In this document: piece by piece, positions 29,271 to 38,302 of the stretch
Numbering within the stretch: position 1 is the first letter of the stretch
Layout: every line of letters begins with the position of its first letter
From: Lishizhenia tianjinensis
Lineage (GTDB): Bacteria; Bacteroidota; Bacteroidia; Flavobacteriales_D; Crocinitomicaceae
Reading direction: 5' to 3'
Assembly: GCF_900116425.1 (NCBI RefSeq)
Contig: NZ_FPAS01000002.1
Coordinates: 635,465-699,464, forward strand
Length of the DNA stretch: 64,000 bases
Program-made: the position numbers and the translations under genes
Notes under the pieces: generated by a model
Told to the model about the DNA's origin: nothing
Database searches by the model: none
The model's input: the letters and a program-made list of their open reading frames with translations, nothing else

Positions 29271-29774
29271 ATGAAAAAGATAGGACTGATGTCGGATACA
29301 CATGGATGGATAGATCCTAAAGTGTACCAGCATTTTAAAGAAGTTGATGAAGTGTGGCATGCCGGTGATATAGGTGATGTTCAGCTAATCGATGACCTTC
29401 GCGCTTTTAAACCTACGCGTTTTGTATATGGAAATATTGATGATCATAAGATAAGGTTAGAGGCTCCAGAATTCAATCGTTTTAAAGTGGAGGGAGTAGA
29501 GGTGCTGATGACGCACATTGCAGGTAAACCCATGAAATATTCCAAACCTTTGTATGATGAATTGGAAAAAAATGGAGCGCCCAAGATCTTAGTTTGTGGT
29601 CACAGTCATATATTGTTAGTAAAAATGGATGCGTGTTATAAGATGTTGTGGTTAAATCCAGGAGCTTGCGGCTATAAAGGTTTTCATAAGGTGAGGACTT
29701 TGTTGCGTTTTGAAATTGACGGTGAAAATATCCAAAACATGGAAGTTATTGAATTAGGGGATAGAAATCGTTAG
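29271..29774 (+). CDS. YfcE/MJ0936-family metallophosphodiesterase
   Basis: 167 aa calcineurin-like phosphoesterase. The metal ligands are all visible: Asp9 and His11 (SDTHG), Asp33 (HAGDIGD), Asn55 (YGNIDD), His82 (LMTHIAG), and His111/His113 (CGHSHI). YfcE-type enzymes hydrolyse phosphodiesters in vitro; the natural substrate is unknown. Cytoplasmic. The gene is divergent from lysA and 43 bp upstream of porQ. Confidence 0.92.
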   Translation: MKKIGLMSDTHGWIDPKVYQHFKEVDEVWHAGDIGDVQLIDDLRAFKPTRFVYGNIDDHKIRLEAPEFNRFKVEGVEVLMTHIAGKPMKYSKPLYDELEKNGAPKILVCGHSHILLVKMDACYKMLWLNPGACGYKGFHKVRTLLRFEIDGENIQNMEVIELGDRNR

Positions 29775-29817
29775 GTCCTACAATTTTTAAATTAGAATTA
29801 CGTTCTTCAAGAAGATT

Positions 29818-30858
29818 ATGAAAAAGATTTTTGCTTTAACCACTATACTATTTGCTGCTAGTACATTGTTTGCCCAAACGGGAGGAGAACACGTGTATAG
29901 TTTTTTAAACTTAGGGTATAACGCCCGAGCGAATGCGCTAGGGAATGATTTCATCGCTGTTCAAGATGAGGACATCAATCTAGGCGTAATCAATCCTTCT
30001 TTATTAAACAAAGGTATGCACCATCAATTAGGGTTTAACCATGGTTTTTTAGCCGGTGGGATTAATTATGGAATGGTAAGTTTTGGGCAAAGTTTAAAAG
30101 ATGATTTAACCCTGTCTACTCACTTGCGCTATGTTTCTTACGTTGAAATGTCTAGAAGAGACGAGTTCGGAATAGAACAAGGAACTTTTTCTGCCAATGA
30201 TTTTGCTTTGGGAGCTGGTTTGGCAAGGGTGTTAAATCCTAGAATCTCTGTTGGAGCAAACTTTAATATGATTTATTCTCAACTGGATACTTATTCGTCT
30301 TTCGGTTTAGGGATAGATTTAGGAGCGAATTATAAAATAGGTACGGAAGACAGAACTATGTTAACTGTGTTGGTAAAAAATGCAGGTGCTCAACTTAAAT
30401 CCTATACAAGTAAAAATAGAGAAGCCCTTCGTACCGATGCACAAGTCGCTATTTCACACAAATTGGCCCACGCACCTTTTAGGTTCTCTTTGGTTGCTCA
30501 TGATCTAAACCGTTGGGATTTGTCTTATTTTGATCCGAGTCAGGCAGAGTCCATAGACGCTATTAGCGGGGATACACTGGTTGATACAGGAGCTAACTTT
30601 TTAGGAAAGCTTTCGCATCACTTTACCTTTCAGCTGGAAGCTTTGTTTGGTGACCATGTACATGTACGCGCGGCATTTGATGTACATAGAAGATATATTA
30701 TGGCGGTGGAAACACGACCAGGTTTAGCTGGTTTTAGTTTTGGAGCAGGATTCTACTTCAAGCGATTTTCGCTAGATTACGGATTGAATATTTATTCGCA
30801 GGCAGGTTACAGCAACATGTTTACACTAACCACCAATCTGGATAGGTGGAAAAAATAA
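29818..30858 (+). CDS. porQ: Type IX secretion system protein PorQ
   Basis: 346 aa. Signal peptide (MKKIFALTTILFAASTLFAQ), then the pattern YSFLNLGYNARANALGND, NPSLLNKGMHHQL and a series of aromatic-ended strands typical of a PorV/PorQ-like outer-membrane beta barrel. In T9SS organisms PorQ is an outer-membrane component needed for attaching cargo such as the CTD proteins at 6508 and 9939. The substrates here are inferred. Convergent with the UvrD-like helicase gene, separated by 6 bp. Confidence 0.87.
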   Translation: MKKIFALTTILFAASTLFAQTGGEHVYSFLNLGYNARANALGNDFIAVQDEDINLGVINPSLLNKGMHHQLGFNHGFLAGGINYGMVSFGQSLKDDLTLSTHLRYVSYVEMSRRDEFGIEQGTFSANDFALGAGLARVLNPRISVGANFNMIYSQLDTYSSFGLGIDLGANYKIGTEDRTMLTVLVKNAGAQLKSYTSKNREALRTDAQVAISHKLAHAPFRFSLVAHDLNRWDLSYFDPSQAESIDAISGDTLVDTGANFLGKLSHHFTFQLEALFGDHVHVRAAFDVHRRYIMAVETRPGLAGFSFGAGFYFKRFSLDYGLNIYSQAGYSNMFTLTTNLDRWKK

Positions 30859-30878
30859 AGGTGCTTAATCAAGCACCT
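30859..30878. terminator. Shared hairpin between porQ and the UvrD-like gene
   Basis: AGGTGCTT (30859-30866), AATC loop, AAGCACCT (30871-30878): perfect 8-bp stem. On the minus strand it is followed by a T-rich tract (TTTATTTTTT), on the plus strand by only TTTT, so it should work best for the helicase gene, whose stop codon lies inside the hairpin. Confidence 0.7.
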
Positions 30879-33159
30879 CTAGTTTTGCAAATTTTAATAT
30901 CAATGTTTTGTTTCCTACTCTAGGGAAGAAGACAGTAGCTTTTTGGTTTGGTGCAGTACCTTCTAATGCGGTAACTCTACCTTTTCCAAACCTATCGTGC
31001 ATTACGTTGAATCCTACTTTTAAGTCTGTTGTAGTTCCTCCACTTTTCGAAGGGGTAGAGCTTATGTCGTTCACATTTACTTTTTTCAACCTTCGCTGAC
31101 TCAATCCTGATAAACCTCCAGTTGCAGCAGGGTTACTGAACTTACTATCCAATCCTCTTCTTGCGTTCAATGATCTTCCCGAAGTTCCTTTGTCCGAATA
31201 GGTCGATTCAAAGTTTAAGAATTGTTCGTCTATCTCATCAATAAATCTACTCGATTCTGAAGTGATTAACTGACCAAATCTAAACCTACTCTGTACATAA
31301 CTCAAGGTACAGTTCTTTTCTGCTCGCGTAATGGCTACGTAGAACAATCTTCTTTCTTCTTCCAACTCTGTTCTTGAGTTAATAGAGAGTTGAGAAGGGA
31401 AGAGGTTTTCTTCTAAACCTACTACATACACGTGTGGAAATTCCAATCCCTTTGAAGCGTGTATGGTCATTAAAGTAACCTTGTTTTTGTCGTCTTCTGA
31501 TTCGTCATCAGCGTCTGTCATCAAAGCTACATCTATCAAGAAGTCACTTAAAGAATTGTTTTCACTGTTCTTGTTGGCAATAGAGAATTCTTTTACCCCG
31601 GCCAAAAGTTCTTGTATGTTCTCGTAACGAGTAACACCCTCTGGCGTCTTGTCCTCGTGTAAAGTCTTCAATAAACCAGTTGTGGTAGCTATACGTTGTG
31701 CTAAATCAAAAGCAGGTACTCTATCCAAATCTGCTGTAAAGCTTTGCATCATTCTAACGAAATCAGAAATCTTCTTTTGTGCAGAGGCATTAACATTACA
31801 TGGGTAACGGTTAAAATCACTCATAACCTCCCATAGACTCACATCATACTGCTGCGCTGCAATAATAATGTGTTCCATCGTCGTGTTTCCTATACCTCTT
31901 TTCGGATAGTTAATCACACGTTTTAATGCTTCTTCATCATTCGAGTTGGCACTTAACCTAAAGTAGGCAATCAAATCCTTTATCTCTTTACGTTGGTAGA
32001 AAGATAGACCACCGTAAATCTTGTAGGGCATGTTTAACTTACGCAAGCTTTCCTCGAATGATCTCGATTGTGCGTTGGTTCTGTATAAAATGGCAAAGTC
32101 AGAATATTGTAAACCTTGACCCTGTTTAATTTCATAGATAGAGTTGGTAATTACCTTACCTTCCTCGTTATCGGTCAAACAACGAATTACTCGTATTTTA
32201 TCTCCCTGATTGTTATCTGTCCAAACGTTCTTCTTTATTTGGTCTTGGTTTTTTTCTATCACACTGTTGGCTGCATCTACTATGGTTTTGGTAGACCTGT
32301 AGTTCTGCTCCAATTTGTATAATGTGAAATCAGGGTAATCTCTTTTGAAGTTTAAGATGTTTTGGATATTCGCTCCACGGAAAGAGTAGATGGATTGGGC
32401 ATCATCACCTACAACACATATATTTTCATACACCGCTGCTAATTTCTTAACAATAAGATACTGACTGTAATTGGTATCCTGGTACTCATCTACCAAGATG
32501 TATCTGAACTTTTGTTGGTAATGATGTAGAACTTCAGGGAAGTCTCTCAACAATACATTGGTTTGGTACAACAAATCATCAAAATCCATCGCTCCTGCTT
32601 TGAAACATCTATCCATGTACATTTTATAGATTTGATAGATAAGTGGTCGTTTCGACATTCTATCTTCTCCAACGATTTCTGCATTGTTGGCATATTCTTC
32701 TGGAGATATCAAGTTGTTTTTTGCACTTGAAATTCTTCCGTGTACAGAGTTCGGTTTGTAATCCTTGTCGTCTAACTTCAATTCTTTGATGACAGATTTA
32801 ATCAAACTTCTTGAATCTTGCGTATCGTAAATCGTGAAGTTAGAAGGATAACCTAACTTTTCAGCATTGTATCTAAGGAGTTTGGCGAACACCGAGTGGA
32901 AAGTACCCATGGCCAAATTTTTAGCCTCTTGATCTCCCACAATTTGAGAGATTCTTTCCTTCATTTCACGTGCTGCCTTATTGGTAAAGGTAAGTGCCAA
33001 GATGTTAAAGGAATCAATTCCTCTGTTCATCATGTGCGCTATTCTATAGGTTAATACTCTGGTTTTTCCAGATCCCGCACCCGCAATGACCATTATAGGT
33101 CCATCAATATGTTCAACGGCTACGCGCTGACTCTTATTTAATCCCTCCAAATAATCCAT
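30865..33159 (-). CDS. uvrD: UvrD/PcrA-type superfamily 1 DNA helicase
   Basis: 764 aa 3'-5' helicase of excision and mismatch repair. Walker A GAGSGKT (27-33), DEYQDTN Walker B, GDDAQSIYSFRGA, QNYRST, TIHASKGLEFPHV, and the C-terminal FFPRVGNKTLILKFAKL tail with the HDRFGKG motif that links PcrA/UvrD to RNA polymerase. Whether it is functionally closer to PcrA or UvrD cannot be told. A -7 box lies 6 nt upstream of the ATG. The gene end overlaps a hairpin shared with porQ. Confidence 0.95.
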   Translation of the reverse strand: MDYLEGLNKSQRVAVEHIDGPIMVIAGAGSGKTRVLTYRIAHMMNRGIDSFNILALTFTNKAAREMKERISQIVGDQEAKNLAMGTFHSVFAKLLRYNAEKLGYPSNFTIYDTQDSRSLIKSVIKELKLDDKDYKPNSVHGRISSAKNNLISPEEYANNAEIVGEDRMSKRPLIYQIYKMYMDRCFKAGAMDFDDLLYQTNVLLRDFPEVLHHYQQKFRYILVDEYQDTNYSQYLIVKKLAAVYENICVVGDDAQSIYSFRGANIQNILNFKRDYPDFTLYKLEQNYRSTKTIVDAANSVIEKNQDQIKKNVWTDNNQGDKIRVIRCLTDNEEGKVITNSIYEIKQGQGLQYSDFAILYRTNAQSRSFEESLRKLNMPYKIYGGLSFYQRKEIKDLIAYFRLSANSNDEEALKRVINYPKRGIGNTTMEHIIIAAQQYDVSLWEVMSDFNRYPCNVNASAQKKISDFVRMMQSFTADLDRVPAFDLAQRIATTTGLLKTLHEDKTPEGVTRYENIQELLAGVKEFSIANKNSENNSLSDFLIDVALMTDADDESEDDKNKVTLMTIHASKGLEFPHVYVVGLEENLFPSQLSINSRTELEEERRLFYVAITRAEKNCTLSYVQSRFRFGQLITSESSRFIDEIDEQFLNFESTYSDKGTSGRSLNARRGLDSKFSNPAATGGLSGLSQRRLKKVNVNDISSTPSKSGGTTTDLKVGFNVMHDRFGKGRVTALEGTAPNQKATVFFPRVGNKTLILKFAKLEVLD

Positions 33160-33164
33160 AAAAA

Positions 33165-33172
33165 CAAAAATA
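33165..33172 (-). promoter_or_regulatory. -7 box for the UvrD-like gene
   Basis: TATTTTTG on the minus strand, ending 5 nt before the ATG at 33159. No TTG at -33. A perfect inverted repeat lies about 70 nt further upstream (33243-33274). Confidence 0.4.
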
Positions 33173-33242
33173 GAAACTTCTCTAGAGTATCCCTCAGATT
33201 TGAAAAAATCTTCATAAGAACTCTTTAGATGTTGGTTAAAAG

Positions 33243-33274
33243 TTGACGTATTTCTCTTTTTTAAGTTACGTCAA
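33243..33274. promoter_or_regulatory. Perfect 8-bp inverted repeat upstream of the UvrD-like gene
   Basis: TTGACGTA (33243-33250) and TACGTCAA (33267-33274), separated by 16 nt. The TGACGT half-sites and the helical spacing of 24 bp centre to centre could suit a dimeric regulator; a hairpin is the alternative. Confidence 0.4.
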
Positions 33275-33338
33275 AATTCTGGAAGGATGGTCTTCTGAAG
33301 CAAAGAAATTTAATAAGGGCATTAACCCCATAAGATTT

Positions 33339-34295
33339 TTATTCTATTCCAGCTAGGGCAGAAGAAGCGTGTACAATCTCATCTAAAATCATTAAAGAAG
33401 CCAAGGCCAATTGAGAATAGTTTTGTGAACTGTTTTTGAAATGCGCGGCTGAATTCACCCACATGTCTTGTATAACATTCATTCCTCCGTATTCAGGATT
33501 GATAACGTTAACAACAGCTTCTACATTTCCAGCTCCTGCATGGTAGATGTGCAAAACAAAAAGTCTAAACCATAAATCATTTTCATTGTAGGTTAAATCG
33601 TGCTCGTCTAAAATTCTTCTCGCATGTGGAATACAAGTGTTGGACAATAAACTTGCTGCTGCTTGAGCAGATTTCGTGAAATCTTTGCGTTCGTCTACAT
33701 ATTTGTCTACTCTTAAACCATGAGAACGGGCTACACCCTTCATTAACTGAAATGCACCGTAAGCTCCTACATTAGATTTGGCTAATTTACCTGGACTCTC
33801 AATTAAAAGTATAGCTTGGGCGTACCAAGGATCTACACCTTCCTGATGAAAAACTTCTACCCCTTTTGCTAAACTCGGAATTACTTTTTCAAACTGATAG
33901 AAATCGTTTTTTCCTGTGGTCATGTAAATTTTATCTTCAGCACTTAATCCATGAGCAGTGCGAATAGAATCTCTTATGGCATCTTTTCTTTCTTCTGAAT
34001 TCTTGTCCCAATCCTTAATGGCCATTTTTTGAACAATAGTTCTTGTAGCTGCAATATTGATTACGCATGAGTCGGGCGACAAACGCATGATGGTCTTCCA
34101 AAAATTAGGATGCGCCAATTCATCCCAACATTCCTCAAATATCTGATGTGTAGAGAGGATGGTTAACTCATTGGTATCAAACGCCGGTTGAAAACTTCGA
34201 AACTCTTCCTTCCAATGGTGTTGAGCCGTTGTGTCTGGTTCTATGGCAAACAATAGAAAAGGAAAAAGGGCGAGTATAGTGAATAAAGTTTTCAT
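33339..34295 (-). CDS. Lytic transglycosylase (SLT domain), secreted
   Basis: 318 aa. Signal peptide (MKTLFTILALFPFLLFA), a mostly helical N-terminal region, then a goose-lysozyme-like SLT domain from about 150: catalytic Glu166 in LLIESPGK, GAYGAFQLMKGVARSHGL and YHAGAGNVEAV. These enzymes cleave peptidoglycan to 1,6-anhydromuropeptides. Periplasmic location is inferred. Single gene, divergent from the 34496 oxidoreductase. Confidence 0.88.
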   Translation of the reverse strand: MKTLFTILALFPFLLFAIEPDTTAQHHWKEEFRSFQPAFDTNELTILSTHQIFEECWDELAHPNFWKTIMRLSPDSCVINIAATRTIVQKMAIKDWDKNSEERKDAIRDSIRTAHGLSAEDKIYMTTGKNDFYQFEKVIPSLAKGVEVFHQEGVDPWYAQAILLIESPGKLAKSNVGAYGAFQLMKGVARSHGLRVDKYVDERKDFTKSAQAAASLLSNTCIPHARRILDEHDLTYNENDLWFRLFVLHIYHAGAGNVEAVVNVINPEYGGMNVIQDMWVNSAAHFKNSSQNYSQLALASLMILDEIVHASSALAGIE

Positions 34296-34427
34296 GCGTT
34301 TACTTTTGGTTTCAACGTAAATCTAGCAAATAAAGTATGTGTGAAAAAGAGGTTAACGCATTATTAACAAAAAGCGCTTTGTTGAAAAGTAGCTTAAGGT
34401 TTTAGTTGAAATTCAGTCTTTCAAAAT

Positions 34428-34483
34428 CTAATGGTCTAAAAGTCTAATCTTCTAAAAGTCTAATAATCTCAAAGACTCAATTA
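34428..34483 (+). repeat. CTAA-octamer tandem array, locus 2 (5 good + 2 degenerate units)
   Basis: Units in strict 8-nt register: CTAAtggt, CTAAaagt, CTAAtctt, CTAAaagt, CTAAtaat, then CTCAaaga and CTCAatta. The last unit runs into the -7 box of the downstream gene. It lies in the intergenic region between divergent genes, with CTAA on the strand of the oxidoreductase gene. Confidence 0.85.
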
Positions 34484-34489
34484 TCTTTG
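34482..34489 (+). promoter_or_regulatory. -7 box for the 34496 oxidoreductase
   Basis: TATCTTTG, 6 nt ahead of the GTG at 34496. No TTG stands at -33; that position lies inside the octamer array. Confidence 0.48.
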
Positions 34490-34495
34490 AAAGCT

Positions 34496-36016
34496 GTGGA
34501 GAGAAGAAAGTTTATACAATTGACAGGACTCGGAAGTATCCCTTTGTTTTTTGGCGCATGTAGTTTGCCGGAAATTGAAGAGGGGTACGATGTTGCTATA
34601 GATAGTAATCGTTTGCGTGGACATGTTTTGCGTGAACAATTGAGTAAACCTGTTTCTCGAACTTTTGAAAACGACCTCTTGGTAATCGGTGGAGGAGTGG
34701 CCGGAGTGGCTGCTTATGTTACGGCCCAGCAAGAAGGAAGGAATGTTGCCCTGCTCGAAACCAATTCTTATTTAGGAGGAAGTGCCGGAGGAGGTAATTT
34801 TAAATCTGCCCGTTTTGCCAAAGGTGCCCACTACGATTTAATTTATCCTTCTTATTACGGAAAGGATGCATTGGGTCTTTTGCAAAAGGCTCAGGTCATA
34901 ACGCAAAATGAGTTTACCAAGGAATATCATTTTATAGATACCCAATATCTCATTGATCCCAAAAAGGAAAGTACCTGTATGCGTTTTGGAGAACGTGTGC
35001 ATGAACCTTTGTCGGACTTTGAAGATTTGCCCGTCTTTGAAAAACTCTTACAACCCTACTTGGGCAAGATGCCTATGCCCACCCGACTCATTCCACAAGA
35101 GCTCCATGAACTAAACAAAATCGATTTCCATACTTGGTTAATGCAGCAACATTCTTTTTCCGATGAATTTATTAGAGCTGTAGATTATCAAATGTTAGAT
35201 GATTGGGGAGGGACTTCAAAAGAAGTGTCGGCAATTGCAGGTATACATTACTACATGTGTAGAGATTATAGCAAATCTCCGGAATTACTTTCTCCACCAG
35301 AAGGCAATCTATACTTTGTAGAAAAGCTTTTAGGTTTGAGTGATTACCAAAACATTCACCTTAATACTTTGGCCGCACATATCCAAGAAACAGAAAATGG
35401 TTTTGATGTGAAGGCCTATAACTTTGAAAAAGACCAAGTAGAAAAGTTTAGGGCAAAGCAAATTGTTTATGCCGGACAAAAACACAGTTTGCAATATGTC
35501 TTTCCTAAAGCGCACCGACCAGAACTCATGGCTGAAGCTAGTGCTTGGATAAGTATCAATTTTGTATATACTCGTCCAAAAGAAAAAGTGGAGCACGTCT
35601 TTTGGCAAAACGACTTCATAGGAGAAAATAAAAACTTCATGGGCTTCTCTGATTCTCGCGCCCAATTCGATTACATAGAAAAGTACGATGTACTAACGGC
35701 TTATTATTGTTTTGCACCGGAGGAAAGAGAAAAGTTAATTGCCTTTGAAAAAGACCCGAGTGGAATTATAGAACAAACCATAGTCTACCTCAAAGAAAGT
35801 CTGGGAGGAAATTATCCCGAGAAACTAAAGTATGCGAATGTTAACATACTCGGTCATGCGATGCCTTTGCCCAAACCAGGATATTTGTTAAACGATTGGA
35901 ACCAAAACAGACCCATACAAAACTTTACCTACGCAGGTGTTGATACCGGTAATTTACCCTTGTTTTTTGAAGCGCTGGATTCTGGAATACAGGCGGTGAA
36001 AGGATTGGCTGATTGA
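34496..36016 (+). CDS. FAD/NAD(P)-binding oxidoreductase with Tat-like, lipoprotein-like leader
   Basis: 506 aa from a GTG start. N-terminus RRKFIQLTGLG is Tat-like, and PLFFGAC (Cys22) is a lipobox, so the protein may be a Tat-exported lipoprotein. The dinucleotide-binding motif VIGGGVAGVAA is at about 63-73, followed by ETNSYLGGSAGGG. The remainder resembles the flavin amine-oxidase/protoporphyrinogen-oxidase-like fold, ending with a GVDTGNLPLFFEALDSG FAD-contact segment. Substrate unknown. GTG 34496 was chosen over TTG 34487 because the -7 promoter box covers the TTG. Confidence 0.82.
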   Translation: MERRKFIQLTGLGSIPLFFGACSLPEIEEGYDVAIDSNRLRGHVLREQLSKPVSRTFENDLLVIGGGVAGVAAYVTAQQEGRNVALLETNSYLGGSAGGGNFKSARFAKGAHYDLIYPSYYGKDALGLLQKAQVITQNEFTKEYHFIDTQYLIDPKKESTCMRFGERVHEPLSDFEDLPVFEKLLQPYLGKMPMPTRLIPQELHELNKIDFHTWLMQQHSFSDEFIRAVDYQMLDDWGGTSKEVSAIAGIHYYMCRDYSKSPELLSPPEGNLYFVEKLLGLSDYQNIHLNTLAAHIQETENGFDVKAYNFEKDQVEKFRAKQIVYAGQKHSLQYVFPKAHRPELMAEASAWISINFVYTRPKEKVEHVFWQNDFIGENKNFMGFSDSRAQFDYIEKYDVLTAYYCFAPEEREKLIAFEKDPSGIIEQTIVYLKESLGGNYPEKLKYANVNILGHAMPLPKPGYLLNDWNQNRPIQNFTYAGVDTGNLPLFFEALDSGIQAVKGLAD

Positions 36017-36075
36017 AACTATAGGTGAGTTTTATTTGGAAATAATATATTTATAGACTCAATGAAGTTTTATAA

Positions 36076-37368
36076 ATGCAAAAAATACTATTCTTAATCG
36101 CCTCCTTCATATTCCTCGTTTCACTTAACTCAATTGTTTTGGGTCAAGAGTATTATGATGCTTTTGGGTTTAAAGTTTCTCCAGATCTGGAGATGGAACA
36201 AACCCCATCATTTTATTTCCAGGTTGAAGATACTCCGCGTGGAGAATATGTTTCTAGTAAACCTGTTTTTAGTAAGGATTTGGATAGTATACTTATTGAA
36301 CAATTGTATAGGTTAACACAGTTAAAGTTCACGAGTAAGGATTATAAATTGTCAAGTGAAGAGTATAATTCGTATTTGTACGAGTTGTATCGAGAAAGAT
36401 TGGACAGTATATATGTATTATACAAGCCTATAAATGATTTTCAGTTGAAGTTGAGTTTAGAAATTATGCTGCAAACCAATGTAGCTATTGAGGTTTATAA
36501 TTACCTCAATTATCATGTGTTATATACCAGAGGTGAATTTGAGCTTCTTCCAGATACGGTTATAGGTAAGAACCTTGAGAAGTGGTTAGGTTTTAGTTCT
36601 AAGCTTGTATTTATGAATCCACAATATTCTAGGTTGCTCAGTAAAAAAGTAGAGTATAATGCGAATTATTATTATCAGAACCTAAGGGAAGATGAAAAGA
36701 GTGTTGAAAAATTTGAAGAATATAAATTGAACTTCATTGATAGTGTTTTTAATGATGTTGATAGAATGATCGCTATGTATAACCATTTAAAAAATCAGAG
36801 GATGAATTACACCACTGATTTTTCAACTTCCTATAGCCGTATTGAGAAGTTTTGTGCCGGAATTAACATGGGTAATTCTAATTTTTTCGATATCTATTTA
36901 AAGAGATGGTTTGAAAAATTTGAAAAAATAAAACCAGGTTCCAACGCTCCTAATTTTACACTGTTGAACCAGTTGGGTGATAGTGTTTCCTTGGATGATT
37001 ATAAAGGTAAGCTTGTCGCAATTACATTTTGGGGCACATGGTGCGGACCATGTTTGGAGTCTGTTCCTAAATATGAAAAGACTTTCGAGAAGTTCTCAAA
37101 GGATTCTATCGTGTTTTTAAACATAGCATTAGAATCAGATTCAACAAAGTTAGAGAGGTGGAAGAAAACAATAGAAGAAATGGGTTACAGAGGTGATCAT
37201 CTAATCGCTTTTAAACAATTCAATAATCCAGAGTTGTTATTCTATTTATTAATCGCAGCTCCTAGTTATACTGTAATAGGAAGAGATGGACAGATCTTGG
37301 AACCACGTTTTATACCTTTTTATGATGAAAGAGCAATAAAGCGATTAAAGGAGTTACTTGAACAGTAG
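36076..37368 (+). CDS. TlpA-like thioredoxin-family protein, secreted
   Basis: 430 aa. Signal peptide (MQKILFLIASFIFLVSLNSIVLG), a long helical N-terminal region (about 60-280) of a type common in Bacteroidota TlpA-like proteins, then a thioredoxin domain: GSNAPNFTLLNQLGDSV, FWGTWCGPC (redox Cys323/Cys326) and the cis-proline in AAPSYTVIG. Predicted to be a periplasmic or membrane-attached disulfide reductase; the partner is unknown, but the DsbD encoded at 18863 is a plausible electron source (inference). Convergent with cmk. Confidence 0.9.
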   Translation: MQKILFLIASFIFLVSLNSIVLGQEYYDAFGFKVSPDLEMEQTPSFYFQVEDTPRGEYVSSKPVFSKDLDSILIEQLYRLTQLKFTSKDYKLSSEEYNSYLYELYRERLDSIYVLYKPINDFQLKLSLEIMLQTNVAIEVYNYLNYHVLYTRGEFELLPDTVIGKNLEKWLGFSSKLVFMNPQYSRLLSKKVEYNANYYYQNLREDEKSVEKFEEYKLNFIDSVFNDVDRMIAMYNHLKNQRMNYTTDFSTSYSRIEKFCAGINMGNSNFFDIYLKRWFEKFEKIKPGSNAPNFTLLNQLGDSVSLDDYKGKLVAITFWGTWCGPCLESVPKYEKTFEKFSKDSIVFLNIALESDSTKLERWKKTIEEMGYRGDHLIAFKQFNNPELLFYLLIAAPSYTVIGRDGQILEPRFIPFYDERAIKRLKELLEQ

Positions 37369-37382
37369 AATAAAAGTCTACT
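37364..37382. terminator. Small hairpin carrying both stop codons of the convergent pair TlpA-like/cmk
   Basis: AGTAGA (37364-37369) and TCTACT (37377-37382) flank a 7-nt A-rich loop. The left arm holds the TAG of the TlpA-like gene, the right arm the reverse complement of the cmk TAG. A 6-bp stem without a T tract: terminator function is uncertain. Confidence 0.4.
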
Positions 37383-38082
37383 CATAAACCACATGTCCGT
37401 TTTGTATTCTCCCAACCCATTTCAAAACCAATTCCAATTGGCCATCTGGGGTAAGATTTGAATTATCTAAAACAATGGCGTCGTCGGTTTGTATTAAGGG
37501 ACTCTCTTTTCTCGAGGTATCTAACTCATCTCTTTCTTTCAAGTTGGCAGCTACATCTTCCAAGTTCACATCTTCGCCTTTTGCTTGCAATTCCTTAAAG
37601 CGTCTATCGGCTCTAATTTCAGGTGCAGCCGTTACAAACAATTTCAATTCAGCATTGGGGAATACCACAGAACCTATATCTCTACCGTCCATTACAACAC
37701 CGCCCGTTTCACCCATCTTGCGTTGCTTGTCGACCAAGAAAGATCTTACCTCGCTAATCTTGGCCACTTGAGAAACCACTTGAGAAACTTCCAGCGTTCT
37801 AATTTTGTGTTCTACGTTTTTACCGTTCAATAACAATTCAGGTCGTTGTTCTTTTTCATTGAACTCAAAACTCAAATCAATTTCAGGTAAACGAGAAATC
37901 AAAACGTTTTCGGCAATTTGTCCATCCAAGATCAATTCATTTTCGATGGCATATAAACTCACTCCTCTATACATGGCGCCCGTGTCTACAAAAATGTAGT
38001 TCAATTCTTTTGCCAATGCTTTTGCCAAAGTGCTTTTTCCACAAGAAGAATATCCGTCTATTGCTATCGTAAGTTTTTTCAT
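37378..38082 (-). CDS. cmk: (d)CMP kinase (cytidylate kinase)
   Basis: Phosphorylates CMP and dCMP with ATP. 234 aa, normal length. P-loop GYSSCGKST (10-18), FVDTGAMYRGVSLYA, DGRDIGSVVFPNAELKLF and RRFKELQAKGEDV are classical cmk signatures. Single cytoplasmic gene. A near-match to the -7 box (TATCTTCG, minus strand, about 38118-38111) lies 28 nt upstream of the ATG, but is not certain enough to call. Confidence 0.96.
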   Translation of the reverse strand: MKKLTIAIDGYSSCGKSTLAKALAKELNYIFVDTGAMYRGVSLYAIENELILDGQIAENVLISRLPEIDLSFEFNEKEQRPELLLNGKNVEHKIRTLEVSQVVSQVAKISEVRSFLVDKQRKMGETGGVVMDGRDIGSVVFPNAELKLFVTAAPEIRADRRFKELQAKGEDVNLEDVAANLKERDELDTSRKESPLIQTDDAIVLDNSNLTPDGQLELVLKWVGRIQNGHVVYE

Positions 38083-38302
38083 GTTTGTAATCTTAGATGT
38101 ATTCTGCGAAGATAATCTTGTTTTAAGAAGTAATTTAATCCACTGTGGTATTTTTTATTGATTTAATGGATAGTCCTTGCTAAAGCCTAATTAAGTTCAA
38201 GTGCAAATGAATCCATCGGTTTTGAAAAAAAATATAATTTTAGGGTGTGGTTTAAATTTTAGATGAACTGCACTTAACTTAATTAACTTAAATTATAATT
38301 CT

